33,062 bases of DNA. Origin: Microbacterium sp. Bi121 (GTDB taxonomy: Bacteria; Actinomycetota; Actinomycetes; Actinomycetales; Microbacteriaceae). Of the stretch, positions 20,250 through 29,031 are shown in pieces. Positions within the stretch are counted from its first letter, which is position 1; each line of letters opens with the position of its first letter. The notes beneath the pieces are model-generated. The model worked only from the letters and a program-made list of their open reading frames with translations. It searched no databases and had not been told where the DNA came from. Made by a program: the position numbers and the translations under genes. The stretch is from contig NZ_CAKKLJ010000015.1 in assembly GCF_918698005.1 (NCBI RefSeq), forward strand, positions 1 to 33,062. Direction: 5' to 3'.

Positions 20250-21533
20250 TCACACCAGGTCGTGGCGGACGATCACCTCGTCACGCTCCGGGCCCACACC
20301 GATGACGGAGATGCGCGTGTTGCTCATGCCCTCGAGCGCGAGCACGTAGTCCTGCGCGTTCTTCGGCAGATCGTCGAACGTGCGCGCCTTCGAGATGTCC
20401 TCGGTCCAGCCGGGGAAGTACTCGTAGATCGGCTTCGCGTGGTGGAAATCGCTCTGGTTCACCGGAACGTCGTCGAAGCGCTCTCCGTCGACGTCGTAGG
20501 CGACGCACACCGGGATCTGCTCGAGGCCAGTGAGGATGTCGAGTTTGGTGAGCACGAGGTCGGTGATGCCGTTGACCCGCGTCGCGTAGCGGGTGATCGG
20601 AGCGTCGTACCAGCCGGTGCGGCGGATGCGTCCCGTCGTCGTGCCGTACTCGAAGCCGGTCTTGCGCAGCCACTCGCCCTGCTCGTCGAGCAGTTCGGTC
20701 GGGAACGGGCCTGAGCCGACACGGGTCGTGTACGCCTTGACGATGCCGACGATGCGGTCGAGGCGCCCCGGCCCGACGCCGGATCCGGATGACGCGCCCG
20801 CCGCTGTCGCGGTCGACGAGGTCACGAACGGGTAGGTGCCGTGGTCGACGTCGAGCATGGTCGCCTGACCGCCCTCGAACACGACGACCTCGTCGCGCTT
20901 CAGCGCCTCCTCGAGCAGGTGACCGGTGTCGGCGACCATGGGGCGCAGTCGCTCGGCGTAGGACAGCAGGTCGTCGACGATCTCGTCGCACGTGATCGAG
21001 CGACGGTTGAACACCTTCACCAGCAGGTGGTTCTTCTGGTCGAGCGCGCCCTCGACCTTCTGGCGCAGGATGTTCTCGTCGAAGAGGTCCTGCACGCGGA
21101 TGCCGACGCGGTTGATCTTGTCGGCGTAGGCCGGGCCGATGCCGCGGCCGGTCGTGCCGATGTTGCGCTTGCCAAGGAAGCGCTCGGTGACCTTGTCGAG
21201 GGTGCGGTGGTACTGCGTGATGATGTGCGCGTTCGCGCTGACCTTGAGCTTGGAGACGTCGACGCCGCGGGCCGAGAGCGCCTCGAGCTCGTCGAAGAGC
21301 ACCTCGAGGTCGATGACGACGCCGTTGCCGATCACCGGCGTGACGCCGGGAGACAGGATGCCGGAGGGCAGCAGGTGCAGCGCGTACTTCTCATTGCCGA
21401 CCACGACGGTGTGACCGGCGTTGTTGCCGCCGTTGAACTTCACGACCCAGTCGGTGCGGTCTCCGAGCAGATCAGTTGCCTTGCCCTTGCCCTCGTCGCC
21501 CCACTGGACGCCGACGATAACGATTCCTGGCAT
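20250..21533 (-). CDS. purA: Adenylosuccinate synthetase
   Basis: A 427-residue enzyme that condenses IMP and aspartate with GTP to adenylosuccinate, the first committed step to AMP. The catalytic GTP-binding loop is [18 protein letters not shown] with Asp13, and GNNAGHTVV gives His41. Also present are [20 protein letters not shown] (IMP site), GAQATMLD-like [20 protein letters not shown] and the late [18 protein letters not shown]. Full length for the family (about 430). ATG 21533 is preceded by AAGGGGG; the longer upstream reading is not conserved. It is transcribed alone and ends at a hairpin terminator. Confidence 0.97.
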   Translation of the reverse strand: MPGIVIVGVQWGDEGKGKATDLLGDRTDWVVKFNGGNNAGHTVVVGNEKYALHLLPSGILSPGVTPVIGNGVVIDLEVLFDELEALSARGVDVSKLKVSANAHIITQYHRTLDKVTERFLGKRNIGTTGRGIGPAYADKINRVGIRVQDLFDENILRQKVEGALDQKNHLLVKVFNRRSITCDEIVDDLLSYAERLRPMVADTGHLLEEALKRDEVVVFEGGQATMLDVDHGTYPFVTSSTATAAGASSGSGVGPGRLDRIVGIVKAYTTRVGSGPFPTELLDEQGEWLRKTGFEYGTTTGRIRRTGWYDAPITRYATRVNGITDLVLTKLDILTGLEQIPVCVAYDVDGERFDDVPVNQSDFHHAKPIYEYFPGWTEDISKARTFDDLPKNAQDYVLALEGMSNTRISVIGVGPERDEVIVRHDLV

Positions 21534-21722
21534 GGGTATCCCCCTTGCTTTCGCCGGGTTCGCACCGGCCGATGAGCTGGCCCTCTTCGGGCGACTCCAT
21601 CCTACCGACTGGCCTCTCGCTGCCCTCTCGGCGGACCACCGCGCACGACATGGCGGGAAACCGACGACGGTTGGCAGTCGACACGATCGACGAATGTCCA
21701 TGGCCGGCGCGATGATCGGGGG

Positions 21723-22688
21723 ATGCCAGAAGTATCACCGCGCCCGATATCGACCGAGCTGGAGGGCGACGAGCCACGCGGGCGGGCGCCGCTCATCCTC
21801 TTGGCTGCGCTCGTGACGGTCGTCCTGTGGGCTTCGGCGTTCATCGGGATCCGCGGGGCCGGCCCGCATTTCGACCCCGGCGCACTCGCGCTGCTGCGCA
21901 TGGCCATCGGCGCGGCGGCGCTCGGGGTCATCGCTCTGCGGCATGGAATCCGTCTTCCAGCACGTCGGCACTGGCCCCTCGTGATCGCCTGGGGCATCGG
22001 CTGGTTCTGCGTCTACAACCTCGCGCTCAACAGCGCAGAGCGCACGCTCGACGCAGGGACGGCGGCGATGGTCGTGAACCTCGCCCCGCTCATGGTGGTC
22101 GTCTTCAGCGGTCTGCTTCTGCGCGAGGGCTTCCCCAAGACGCTGATGGTCGGCGCGCCGGTCGCGTTCCTGGGCGTGGTGCTGATCGGCACGAACTCGG
22201 CGACGAGTTCGGGCTTCGACGTCACCGGTCTGCTGCTCGCCCTCCTCGCCGCGGTCATGTACGCGGGTTGCACGCTGCTGCAGAAGCATCTGCTCAGCGC
22301 GGGCGTGGACGGGACGACGCTGACCTGGCTCGGCGCTGTCGCCGGCACGGTGGCGCTCCTGCCGTGGCTCGGAACCCTCATCGGCGATCTGCAGACCGCA
22401 CCTCTGGATGCCACGTTGTGGGTCGTCTATCTCGGCGTCTTCCCCACTGCGATCGCCTTCACCACGTGGGCCTACGTCCTGCAGCGCAGCACGGCAGGGA
22501 AGACGTCGGCCACGACGTACATCGTGCCGGCGATCGCCATCCTGATGTCCTGGATCATCCTCGGAGAGGTGCCGACGCCTCTCATGTTCGTGGGCGGCGC
22601 GCTGTGCCTCCTCGGGGTCCTCATCACCAGGATGCGACGACGGCCCGTGCAGACAGGGTCCCGTGTCAGCCCGCGTGTCCTTGAGTGA
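21723..22688 (+). CDS. EamA/DMT-family permease
   Basis: A 321-residue membrane protein with ten predicted segments in two EamA repeats. The first begins [20 protein letters not shown] (with the WxSxF motif) and ends VVLIGTN; the second begins [20 protein letters not shown] and ends with the conserved [20 protein letters not shown]. Such proteins export amino acids or metabolites. The N-terminal 20 residues are polar and cytoplasmic. The start has a G-rich stretch just before ATG but with short spacing. The 189-bp gap upstream is the divergent purA leader and has no other gene. Its 3' end overlaps the convergent GH3 gene by 23 bp. Confidence 0.88.
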   Translation: MPEVSPRPISTELEGDEPRGRAPLILLAALVTVVLWASAFIGIRGAGPHFDPGALALLRMAIGAAALGVIALRHGIRLPARRHWPLVIAWGIGWFCVYNLALNSAERTLDAGTAAMVVNLAPLMVVVFSGLLLREGFPKTLMVGAPVAFLGVVLIGTNSATSSGFDVTGLLLALLAAVMYAGCTLLQKHLLSAGVDGTTLTWLGAVAGTVALLPWLGTLIGDLQTAPLDATLWVVYLGVFPTAIAFTTWAYVLQRSTAGKTSATTYIVPAIAILMSWIILGEVPTPLMFVGGALCLLGVLITRMRRRPVQTGSRVSPRVLE

Positions 22689-25080
22689 ATCTCGAGGCGA
22701 CAATGCCCTGCAGGTCGGCATCGCGGACCAACTCCGGGATCGACGCGTCATCCGGCAGTGAGATCGTGTACTCCAGGCGGATGTCCTGCGAAGACGCGCC
22801 GACCTCGACGATGAACTCACCGGCCTCGCGCCGCCACAGCCCAAGGCGACCGTCACCGCGATCGGCCGCAGCGTCCCAATAGGCGAAGTCCCGCCCATCG
22901 AGATCGAAGCCGACTTCCGCGGATTCACCCGGTTCGAGGTGCAACTTCTCGAAGCCGCGCAGCTCCCGAACCGGACGCGAGACCTCGGCATCCGGATCAC
23001 CGACGTACAGCTGCACGATCTCGGCACCCGCTCTGGACCCTTCATTGGTCACTCGGCAGGTGACACGAACGCGTCCGACAGCGGCATCCACGATCTCGGC
23101 GCTCAGATCGGCGTATCCGAACGATGTGTACGAGAGTCCGTGCCCGAACGGGTAGAGGACCCTCCGCCGCAGCGCGTCGTACCACCGGTAGCCGATGAAC
23201 ACGCCCTCGCCGTACAGGACCACGCCCCGCTCACCGTGCCAGTTCGGGAATCCAGGGGTGTCCTCGATCGCCAACGGATACGTCTCGGCGATCCGCCCGG
23301 ACGGGTTGGCCAGCCCGAACAGTGCTTGTGCGATCGCGGCGCCGGCGCCCTGCCCGCCGAGTCCGCACTCGACGATGCCGTCCACGCTGTCGTGCCAGGG
23401 CTCCATGGTCACCGGCGACCCGTTGGCCAGGACGACGACGAGTGCGGCACCGGTTCGATCCCGTAGCTCAGCGAGCTCGGCGATGAGGACGTTCTGCTCC
23501 TCAGGGAGCGCGAGCGAGTCTCGATCATTCGCCTCCTGCTCGAATGCGAGGGGCAAGCCGGCGAAGACGATGATCGTCTCCGCGTCCTGCGCCGCCGTCA
23601 GTGCCTCCTCGATCAGCCGACGAGCAGTGTCGGATGGCTGTGCTTTCGCGAGATGCTGAACGGCCTCGGCCAGCTGCAGTTCTTTGGCCAGGGTCGCGGA
23701 CCGGCGCGCGACCTTCGGGCGCTCCTCCACGAGCGTGATTCCGTGGGCGGCCAGAGTCGCTACGTTGTCGTCCTGATATGCGTTCTTCGGGAGATGCACG
23801 TAACCGGGGGCGTATGAGACCCGACCCGCCCCTGCGATCGCACGGATCTCCTCCAGGGGGACGTCGACCCGCGTCGGATCCACGCCGGACGACCCGCCGC
23901 CCTGGATGCGGGCGTGCTCCGCGAAAGCGCCGATCACGGCGATGCGACCGCCGTTCTGGCCCAGCGGGAGAGCTGGGCCTCCGGCCGGTCGTGCGTCGTT
24001 GCGTAGCAGCGTGATGGATGCTGCAGCGGCCTCACGCGCCAGCGCGTGGTGCTCATCCGCTTTCAAGAGCCTCAGCTGCTCGTCCGTGAGACGGTCCCCA
24101 GCGGCATGACCGAGGTGCATGACCGGGCCATCGACGACGTCGACACCGGGATACGCGCGAGCCACGAGGGTGAGTACGCGTCGCGCGGCGGCATCCACCA
24201 CGGCCTCGTCGAGATTCCCGGCACGCACGGCGGCGACGACCTCGGCGTCCGTCCTGCCCGCTGTACCAGGCATCTCGAGGTCGAGACCCGCACGCAGCGC
24301 CGCAACACGGTCGTGGACGGCGTTCCAGTCCGAGACGACGGCACCCTGATAGCCCCACTCCTCGCGAAGCACTTCCGTCAGAAGCCAGCGGTTCTCGGAT
24401 GCGTGGATGCCGTGGATGCGGTTGTACGAGCACATGACCGTCCAGGGGTCCGCCTGACGGACCACCCGCTCGAACGCGGCCAGATACGTCTCGCGAAGGG
24501 TGCGGTCATCGGCGACGACGGAGATCCGCGTCCGCTCGATCTCCTGGTTGTTGGCCGCGTAGTGCTTCAGCGACGCACCGACACCAGTGGACTGCAGCCC
24601 AGTGACGTACGCCGCTCCGAGTTCGCCGGAGTGGAACGGATCCTCTGAGAAGTACTCGAAGTTGCGGCCGCATAGCGGCGAGCGCTTCATGTTCACCCCG
24701 GGGCCGAGGACGACCTGGACGCCCTCCGCCCTGGCCTCCTCGCCGATCGCCGCTGCGACTCGACGCACGAGGTCTCTGTCCCATGACGCTCCCATCGCGG
24801 ATGCCGTTGGGAACCCCGTCGCCGGCACCCACATCATGTCCACACCGGTCTCCTTGCGCAGTCCGTGAGGGCCATCGCCCACCTCGATCGACGGGACTGC
24901 CTGCGTGAGGCCCGGCCGGTCGATCGCTTGCGTGAACCAGTCGTCGACGCCGGAGAGCAGCGACACCTTCTCTTCCAGTGTGAGCTCGGCCAGCACGGTG
25001 TCGACGTCAAGCGCGGTGTCGACGTCGAGCGCGGTGTCGACGTCGAGGGCGGTGTCGACGTCGAGGGGAGGGAGTGCCAT
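22666..25080 (-). CDS. Glycoside hydrolase family 3 (beta-glucosidase-like)
   Basis: An 804-residue GH3 enzyme. The N-terminal barrel domain has EVGDGPHGLR, the substrate-binding GRNFEYFSEDPFHSGELGAA and SLKHYAANNQE, and the nucleophile Asp251 in GAVVSDWNAVHD. The second domain contains IAVIGAFAEHARIQGGGSS, then QEANDRDSLALPEEQNVLI and GIVECGLGGQGAGAAIAQAL. It ends in a fibronectin-III-like domain (RVRVTCRVTNEGSRAGAEIV). The lack of a signal peptide means it cleaves imported oligosaccharides. Residues 7-30 are a fourfold DVDTAL/DVDTVL repeat. The GAAAGGA ribosome site is good. It is the last gene of the sugar operon, 34 bp after the GH4 gene. Beta-glucosidase is likeliest, though beta-xylosidase or beta-glucosaminidase activity is possible. 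Confidence 0.88.
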   Translation of the reverse strand: MALPPLDVDTALDVDTALDVDTALDVDTVLAELTLEEKVSLLSGVDDWFTQAIDRPGLTQAVPSIEVGDGPHGLRKETGVDMMWVPATGFPTASAMGASWDRDLVRRVAAAIGEEARAEGVQVVLGPGVNMKRSPLCGRNFEYFSEDPFHSGELGAAYVTGLQSTGVGASLKHYAANNQEIERTRISVVADDRTLRETYLAAFERVVRQADPWTVMCSYNRIHGIHASENRWLLTEVLREEWGYQGAVVSDWNAVHDRVAALRAGLDLEMPGTAGRTDAEVVAAVRAGNLDEAVVDAAARRVLTLVARAYPGVDVVDGPVMHLGHAAGDRLTDEQLRLLKADEHHALAREAAAASITLLRNDARPAGGPALPLGQNGGRIAVIGAFAEHARIQGGGSSGVDPTRVDVPLEEIRAIAGAGRVSYAPGYVHLPKNAYQDDNVATLAAHGITLVEERPKVARRSATLAKELQLAEAVQHLAKAQPSDTARRLIEEALTAAQDAETIIVFAGLPLAFEQEANDRDSLALPEEQNVLIAELAELRDRTGAALVVVLANGSPVTMEPWHDSVDGIVECGLGGQGAGAAIAQALFGLANPSGRIAETYPLAIEDTPGFPNWHGERGVVLYGEGVFIGYRWYDALRRRVLYPFGHGLSYTSFGYADLSAEIVDAAVGRVRVTCRVTNEGSRAGAEIVQLYVGDPDAEVSRPVRELRGFEKLHLEPGESAEVGFDLDGRDFAYWDAAADRGDGRLGLWRREAGEFIVEVGASSQDIRLEYTISLPDDASIPELVRDADLQGIVASRFTQGHAG
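24997..25068 (-). repeat. Four tandem 18-bp repeats at the 5' end of the GH3 gene
   Basis: Four head-to-tail 18-bp units, beginning at 24997, 25015, 25033 and 25051 and each containing GGTGTCGACGTC, encode DVDTAL three times and DVDTVL once near the N-terminus. Units differ at only one to three positions, mostly near their 3' ends, so expansion looks recent. An 18-bp unit keeps the frame, so copy number may vary among strains without inactivating the enzyme. Confidence 0.93.
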
Positions 25081-25114
25081 GAGGTCCTTTCGAGGTGAGC
25101 TGGGGCGGTGCGGA

Positions 25115-26464
25115 TCAGGTGAGCGGCGGCAGGGCGTCCGCCTGGAGCTCGAGGAACTCGTCGAGCATCGCTACCGCGCGGTTGTGAGAGTCGACCACCG
25201 GGTCGAGCAGGATCGCCTGGAGCAGCTTCTGCTTCGATTGCTCGGCGTACGCCTCGACGAGCAGTTTGTGGATGGATCCGTGCAACTGGATCATCGCGAG
25301 GATGCCCTCAGGGAGCGGCTCCATCTGAATGGGGACGAGTTCGCCGTTCTCGACTCTCGCCGGCACCTCCACGACCATCTCGTCAGGCAGCCCGGGGATC
25401 GCTCCCCGGTTCGGGATGTTCACGGCTGGGAGGTCGCGCTCCACACCGCACGCGACCCACTCGATGATCGGAATCGCCAGCTCCTCCGAGGACTCGATCG
25501 GAGTCTCCTCCAAGGAGTGCTCGAGCGAGGTGTCTGGGCGCGGCGCGTGGAACGGGCGGTCCGTGTCAGCGAAGCGGATCTCGTAGTACCACTCCGGCGT
25601 CGGGGCACCGGGGCGCCAGGGCGAGCCGTCAGCGGGGTCGTGGAAGTACTGCAGCTGCGCCGGGACGTAGTCGTCAGCCCAGCTGATGTACTCTCCGATG
25701 TGATTGGCGCTCGGCGATGGCCACAGCCCGAACCGGCGGAACAGGATGCGGGACAGGCCGATCTCGTGCCAGTCGGACACCCAGTTCGCCTCGCGCTCGA
25801 CCTCGCGCAGACGCGGGTAGAGGTCTTCCCCTGTCTCACGGTCGCGCACCGCTTGGAACCACGTGAAGTGGTTGATGCCTGCAGCTGGAAGCTCGAGTCG
25901 TTCACGCGGCATGTCGAGGAACGCGGAGATCTGGCGCACGCCATAGAAGTAGCCGTGGCACAGACCGACGACCTTCACCGATGTCAGTCGTGAGATCGCC
26001 TCACAGACCTTGTGCTCGGGGTTGGAGAAGTTCAGGAACAGCGCATTCGGTGCATGCTTCTCGATCGCGCGGGCGATCTCTAGCAGCGGCCCGAACTGAC
26101 GCAGGGCGTGGAACATCCCGCCGGGTCCCCCGTTCTCGCCGTAGACCTGCTTGAAGCCGTGCTTGCGGGGCACCGTGAAGTCCTGCGACCAATAGTGGTA
26201 GCGGTCGACCTCGATCGCCGTGACGACGAAGTCCGCGTCGGTGACCGACGCGTCGAGGTCGGTGGTCGACGAGACGTCGGCCGAGTGCTGGAGGCGCTCG
26301 ATGAGATGGCGCGTGTATGCCTCCATCTCGGCGAGCGGCTCGGCTGCGATGTCCATCAGCACGATCTGCAGATCCTTCTGCGCGATCGGTTCGCTGAGAA
26401 GGAGGTCTCGAACGATCTTGCCGGCGAACTCGCGGCTGCCTGCTCCGATCAGGGTGACTTTCAT
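25115..26464 (-). CDS. NAD-dependent glycoside hydrolase family 4
   Basis: A 449-residue GH4 enzyme, which uses NAD+ and a divalent metal (usually Mn2+) in a redox elimination mechanism. It has the NAD-binding TLIGAGSREFAGKIVRDLL at the N-terminus, DADFVVTAIEVDRYHYW, then GENGGPGGMFHALRQ with LFLNFSNPEHKVCEAI, and the metal ligands Cys in GLCHGYFYG and His in AGINHFTWF. The CHG form differs from the CNxP/CDxP seen in the 6-phospho-glycosidases and from CHS of alpha-galactosidases; as I recall it is found in alpha-glucuronidase-like members. Its start overlaps the kinase stop by 4 bp. A role in opening an imported uronic-acid or alpha-linked oligosaccharide is an inference. Confidence 0.9.
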   Translation of the reverse strand: MKVTLIGAGSREFAGKIVRDLLLSEPIAQKDLQIVLMDIAAEPLAEMEAYTRHLIERLQHSADVSSTTDLDASVTDADFVVTAIEVDRYHYWSQDFTVPRKHGFKQVYGENGGPGGMFHALRQFGPLLEIARAIEKHAPNALFLNFSNPEHKVCEAISRLTSVKVVGLCHGYFYGVRQISAFLDMPRERLELPAAGINHFTWFQAVRDRETGEDLYPRLREVEREANWVSDWHEIGLSRILFRRFGLWPSPSANHIGEYISWADDYVPAQLQYFHDPADGSPWRPGAPTPEWYYEIRFADTDRPFHAPRPDTSLEHSLEETPIESSEELAIPIIEWVACGVERDLPAVNIPNRGAIPGLPDEMVVEVPARVENGELVPIQMEPLPEGILAMIQLHGSIHKLLVEAYAEQSKQKLLQAILLDPVVDSHNRAVAMLDEFLELQADALPPLT

Positions 26465-27402
26465 GATTCCGTGCTCCGATTCGAGTTGATGGTCGATGGA
26501 TGCCCGCCGCCGAGGCGACGTGCGAGTGCGATGGCTCCGGTGACGGGCGGATGCCGAAGGATGTGCAGGGTCACCTCGGGGGTTACGAGCTCGAGCGCTG
26601 CACGAACCGCGCCCTGCAGAAGCGACTGAGCTTCGATCACCGCGCCGCCGGCGACCACGTCACGCGCTGGGACGCCACGACGGCGCAGCTGTGCGACCAA
26701 CCCAGCGAGGGCGCTGCCTGCCCGCGAGATCACGGCGGCCGCGAGAACGGATCCTTCCGTCGCGGCCGTGAACACCTCAGGAGCGCGCGCACCCCACGCC
26801 TCGGCGGACGCCGTCTGCGTCGCTACGAGCGCCAACTCGGCACCATCTCGAACCGAGAACGCCGCCAGCAGCCGCGTTACGAGCGGATCAGCGCCACTCG
26901 CGTCGTCGAGGTGGGTGAGCACCGCGCGAACCGCTTCGCGAACGAGGGCTGGCGCACTGCCCTCGTCGCCGATCAGCCATCCCCAGCCACCGGCGGTGAG
27001 GAGTTCCCCACCCACTGTGCGGGCCGTCGCGATCGATCCGGTTCCGACGACGACGCCCACGGCATCAGGGAGGCCCATCGCAGGAGACATGAGCTCAGAG
27101 TCGTTCAGCACGAGGATCTCGCCGGCGAGCCTTCGCCCTAGTGCACGCTCGAGGTCGTGGCACTGTTCCGTGCTGTCGCAGCCGTGCGCGCCGACGACGA
27201 TCGGAGCTTCCTTCACCGAATCGCCGAGCTGCTCGACGAGCACGCCGAGTAGGCCCACGGCGTCCGCCTCGGGGTCGCCGAGCGGACCCCGCCAGGATGC
27301 TGACGACACGACGACGTCGCGCAGTGTCCCGCCTGCCGGGTCCTGCGCGGCGAGGGCGATCCGCGTCTTGGTTCCGCCGATATCGACGCCGACGACGTTC
27401 AT
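26461..27402 (-). CDS. BadF/BadG/BcrA/BcrD-type sugar kinase (GlcNAc-kinase-like)
   Basis: A 313-residue actin-fold kinase. Phosphate loop 1 is VVGVDIGGTKTRIAL (residues 3-17), loop 2 is GVVVGTGSIATAR, with TAGGWGWLIGDEGSAPAL following, which matches the GGWGxxxGDEGS signature of N-acetylglucosamine kinases, and the adenosine motif is VVAGGAVIEAQS. It lacks the ROK zinc cysteines, so it differs from the kinase at 3024-3968. It probably phosphorylates an aminosugar released by the glycosidases encoded next door. ATG 27402 overlaps the NagB-like stop by 4 bp and puts the phosphate loop at the N-terminus; upstream extension is not conserved. Confidence 0.87.
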   Translation of the reverse strand: MNVVGVDIGGTKTRIALAAQDPAGGTLRDVVVSSASWRGPLGDPEADAVGLLGVLVEQLGDSVKEAPIVVGAHGCDSTEQCHDLERALGRRLAGEILVLNDSELMSPAMGLPDAVGVVVGTGSIATARTVGGELLTAGGWGWLIGDEGSAPALVREAVRAVLTHLDDASGADPLVTRLLAAFSVRDGAELALVATQTASAEAWGARAPEVFTAATEGSVLAAAVISRAGSALAGLVAQLRRRGVPARDVVAGGAVIEAQSLLQGAVRAALELVTPEVTLHILRHPPVTGAIALARRLGGGHPSTINSNRSTES

Positions 27403-28226
27403 ACCCGCACGGATGCCGCGTTGCGGTCGGCGACGATGCGAGCGTTGCGGCATTCGGTGATGATCGTGGCCGGCCATTCGGCGTCATAGGCGGTGGTTGC
27501 GGTGATGCGAGCGAACGCCTCGCGCTTGTTGTCGCCGGTGAGGATCATGATCGCCTCGGCGGACTGGCTTGCGATGGTGTCGACGCCGACCGTGACGCCG
27601 TTTTGCGGCACCATGTCGAGTTGGGTGAACTCGGGGAACGTGCCCATGTTGTCGCGTCGTGTCGCCTCACCGAGGACGACGAGATGCGTCCGCGCGTCAC
27701 GCCCGGTGCCCGGCTGATTGAACGCCACGTGGCCGTCGCTGTCACCAGACGCGAGGAGGAACACATCGATTCCTCCGGCGTCCGCGATGCGCTGGTCGTA
27801 CTCCGTTGGATCCGCAGGATCCGCCGTCCAGATCCGATAGGGCGCGATCATGCCCGCTGCCCTCGCGGCCTCCGCGATGGGCGCGAGGATGTCCTCTCGC
27901 GCGAAGCGCTGGCACGAATACGAGGCATCCGGATCGACGACGCGGAACCCGCCGGTTTCGGTCTGCACCACGTAGTCGTCCATCATCACGATGACGAGTT
28001 GTGACAGATCGCTGCCGGCCGCAGCACGGCGAGCGAGTGCCGAGTAAACCGGAACCGCGGTGCGTCCGCTCGGGCATCCGAGAAGGAACGGTCGGTCGAC
28101 GGCGGCGCTGAGTCGTTCGACGATGACGTCGGCGACGGCTTCGCCGACCTCATCGGCGGAGTCGAGGATCTGGGGAGAGAGTTGCACTTTTGCTGCCTTC
28201 GTATCGAGCGGATGACGCCTGGTCAT
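27399..28226 (-). CDS. NagB-like sugar-phosphate deaminase/isomerase with altered active site
   Basis: A 275-residue member of the glucosamine-6-phosphate deaminase/6-phosphogluconolactonase superfamily. LLGCPSGRTAVPVY is the phosphate loop, VIVMMDDYV carries the proton-transfer Asp (Asp83/84), and GDSDGHVAFNQPG aligns with the NagB DGHxAFNEP segment (Asp164, His166). The Glu of FNEP, E148 in E. coli NagB, is Gln171 here. This Glu assists the catalytic His, so activity or substrate may differ from GlcN6P deamination. NGVTVGVDTI matches the family's ALTVGxxT block. It overlaps both neighbours by 4 bp (permease stop and kinase start), so it is tightly coupled in the operon. Confidence 0.83.
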   Translation of the reverse strand: MTRRHPLDTKAAKVQLSPQILDSADEVGEAVADVIVERLSAAVDRPFLLGCPSGRTAVPVYSALARRAAAGSDLSQLVIVMMDDYVVQTETGGFRVVDPDASYSCQRFAREDILAPIAEAARAAGMIAPYRIWTADPADPTEYDQRIADAGGIDVFLLASGDSDGHVAFNQPGTGRDARTHLVVLGEATRRDNMGTFPEFTQLDMVPQNGVTVGVDTIASQSAEAIMILTGDNKREAFARITATTAYDAEWPATIITECRNARIVADRNAASVRV

Positions 28227-29029
28227 TCCTTGATGGCGCCGGCGAGCATGCCGGAGATGAACTTGCGCTGGAAGATCACGTAGAGGATCAGGACCGGAGC
28301 CGCGACGATGAGACCGCCGGCGGCCATGAGATTGATCTGCGTGACGAACTTGCCCTGAAAAACTCCCAGCGCCACGGTCGCCGTCTGGTTGTCACCGTGC
28401 AGGAACACGAGAGAGAGGAAGTAGTCGTTCCACGTCCACATGAAGCTGAGCAGGATCAGGGTGTAGACGGCCGGCATCAGGTTCGGAACGGCGATCGACC
28501 ACAGCATCCGCAGCGGGCCCGCGCCATCCAGCTCCGCCGATTCGAAGACGGCACGCGGGAGGGCCCGGAAGGCGGCGCGCATCCAGAACACACCGAAGGG
28601 GACTCCCATGCCCAGATGGATGAGCATCACACCGAAGAGATTGTTCGTGAGGCCTATGGTGCGGAACTGGTAGTAGAGCGGCACGATGATGACCTCGAGC
28701 GAGACCATCATGCCCAACAGGATCACGGGGAACAGGAACCGTTCGCCGACCACGCCCAGCACGCCGAACGCGTATCCCCCGAGCAGTGCCAGCAGCACAC
28801 CGACGACGACGACCACCACCGTGATGATGAGCGATACCGTCATCGAGCGAGCGAACTCGGCATCGTTCCACGCGGTGACGAAGTTGCCCCATTGCAGGTC
28901 GCTGGACGGCCGCCCTGCGCGATCAGGACTCAGCGACGCGGCCAGGAAAGTGCCGACCGGCCACAGCACGATCAGTGCCATGACGGTGAGGATGACGTAG
29001 TTCCAGAGCTTCTCGGAACGAGATGACAC
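28223..29029 (-). CDS. Sugar ABC transporter permease, MalG-like
   Basis: A 268-residue CUT1-type permease with six membrane segments, starting LWNYVILTVMALIVLWPVGT. The periplasmic NFVTAWNDAEFARSMTVSLI is followed by the BPD_transp_1 core (FGVLGVVGERFLFPVILLGM) and the EAA loop reads FRALPRAVFESAELDGAGPL, ending RMLWSIAVPNLMPA. FMWTWNDYFLSLVFL is the usual MalG-type segment. The GTG at 29029 is chosen because AGGGAG lies about 6 nt upstream and the protein then begins with a short polar head; the longer ATG 29080 reading would overlap the preceding gene by 49 bp. It pairs with the MalF-like permease upstream, and its stop overlaps the NagB-like start by 4 bp. Confidence 0.9.
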   Translation of the reverse strand: MSSRSEKLWNYVILTVMALIVLWPVGTFLAASLSPDRAGRPSSDLQWGNFVTAWNDAEFARSMTVSLIITVVVVVVGVLLALLGGYAFGVLGVVGERFLFPVILLGMMVSLEVIIVPLYYQFRTIGLTNNLFGVMLIHLGMGVPFGVFWMRAAFRALPRAVFESAELDGAGPLRMLWSIAVPNLMPAVYTLILLSFMWTWNDYFLSLVFLHGDNQTATVALGVFQGKFVTQINLMAAGGLIVAAPVLILYVIFQRKFISGMLAGAIKE

Positions 29030-29031
29030 GA

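Noticed and set aside
21735..23045. Minus-strand ORF of 436 residues opposite the EamA gene
   Set aside because: Composition is polar and Arg/Asp-rich, it overlaps two clear genes on different strands, and it has no recognisable domain.
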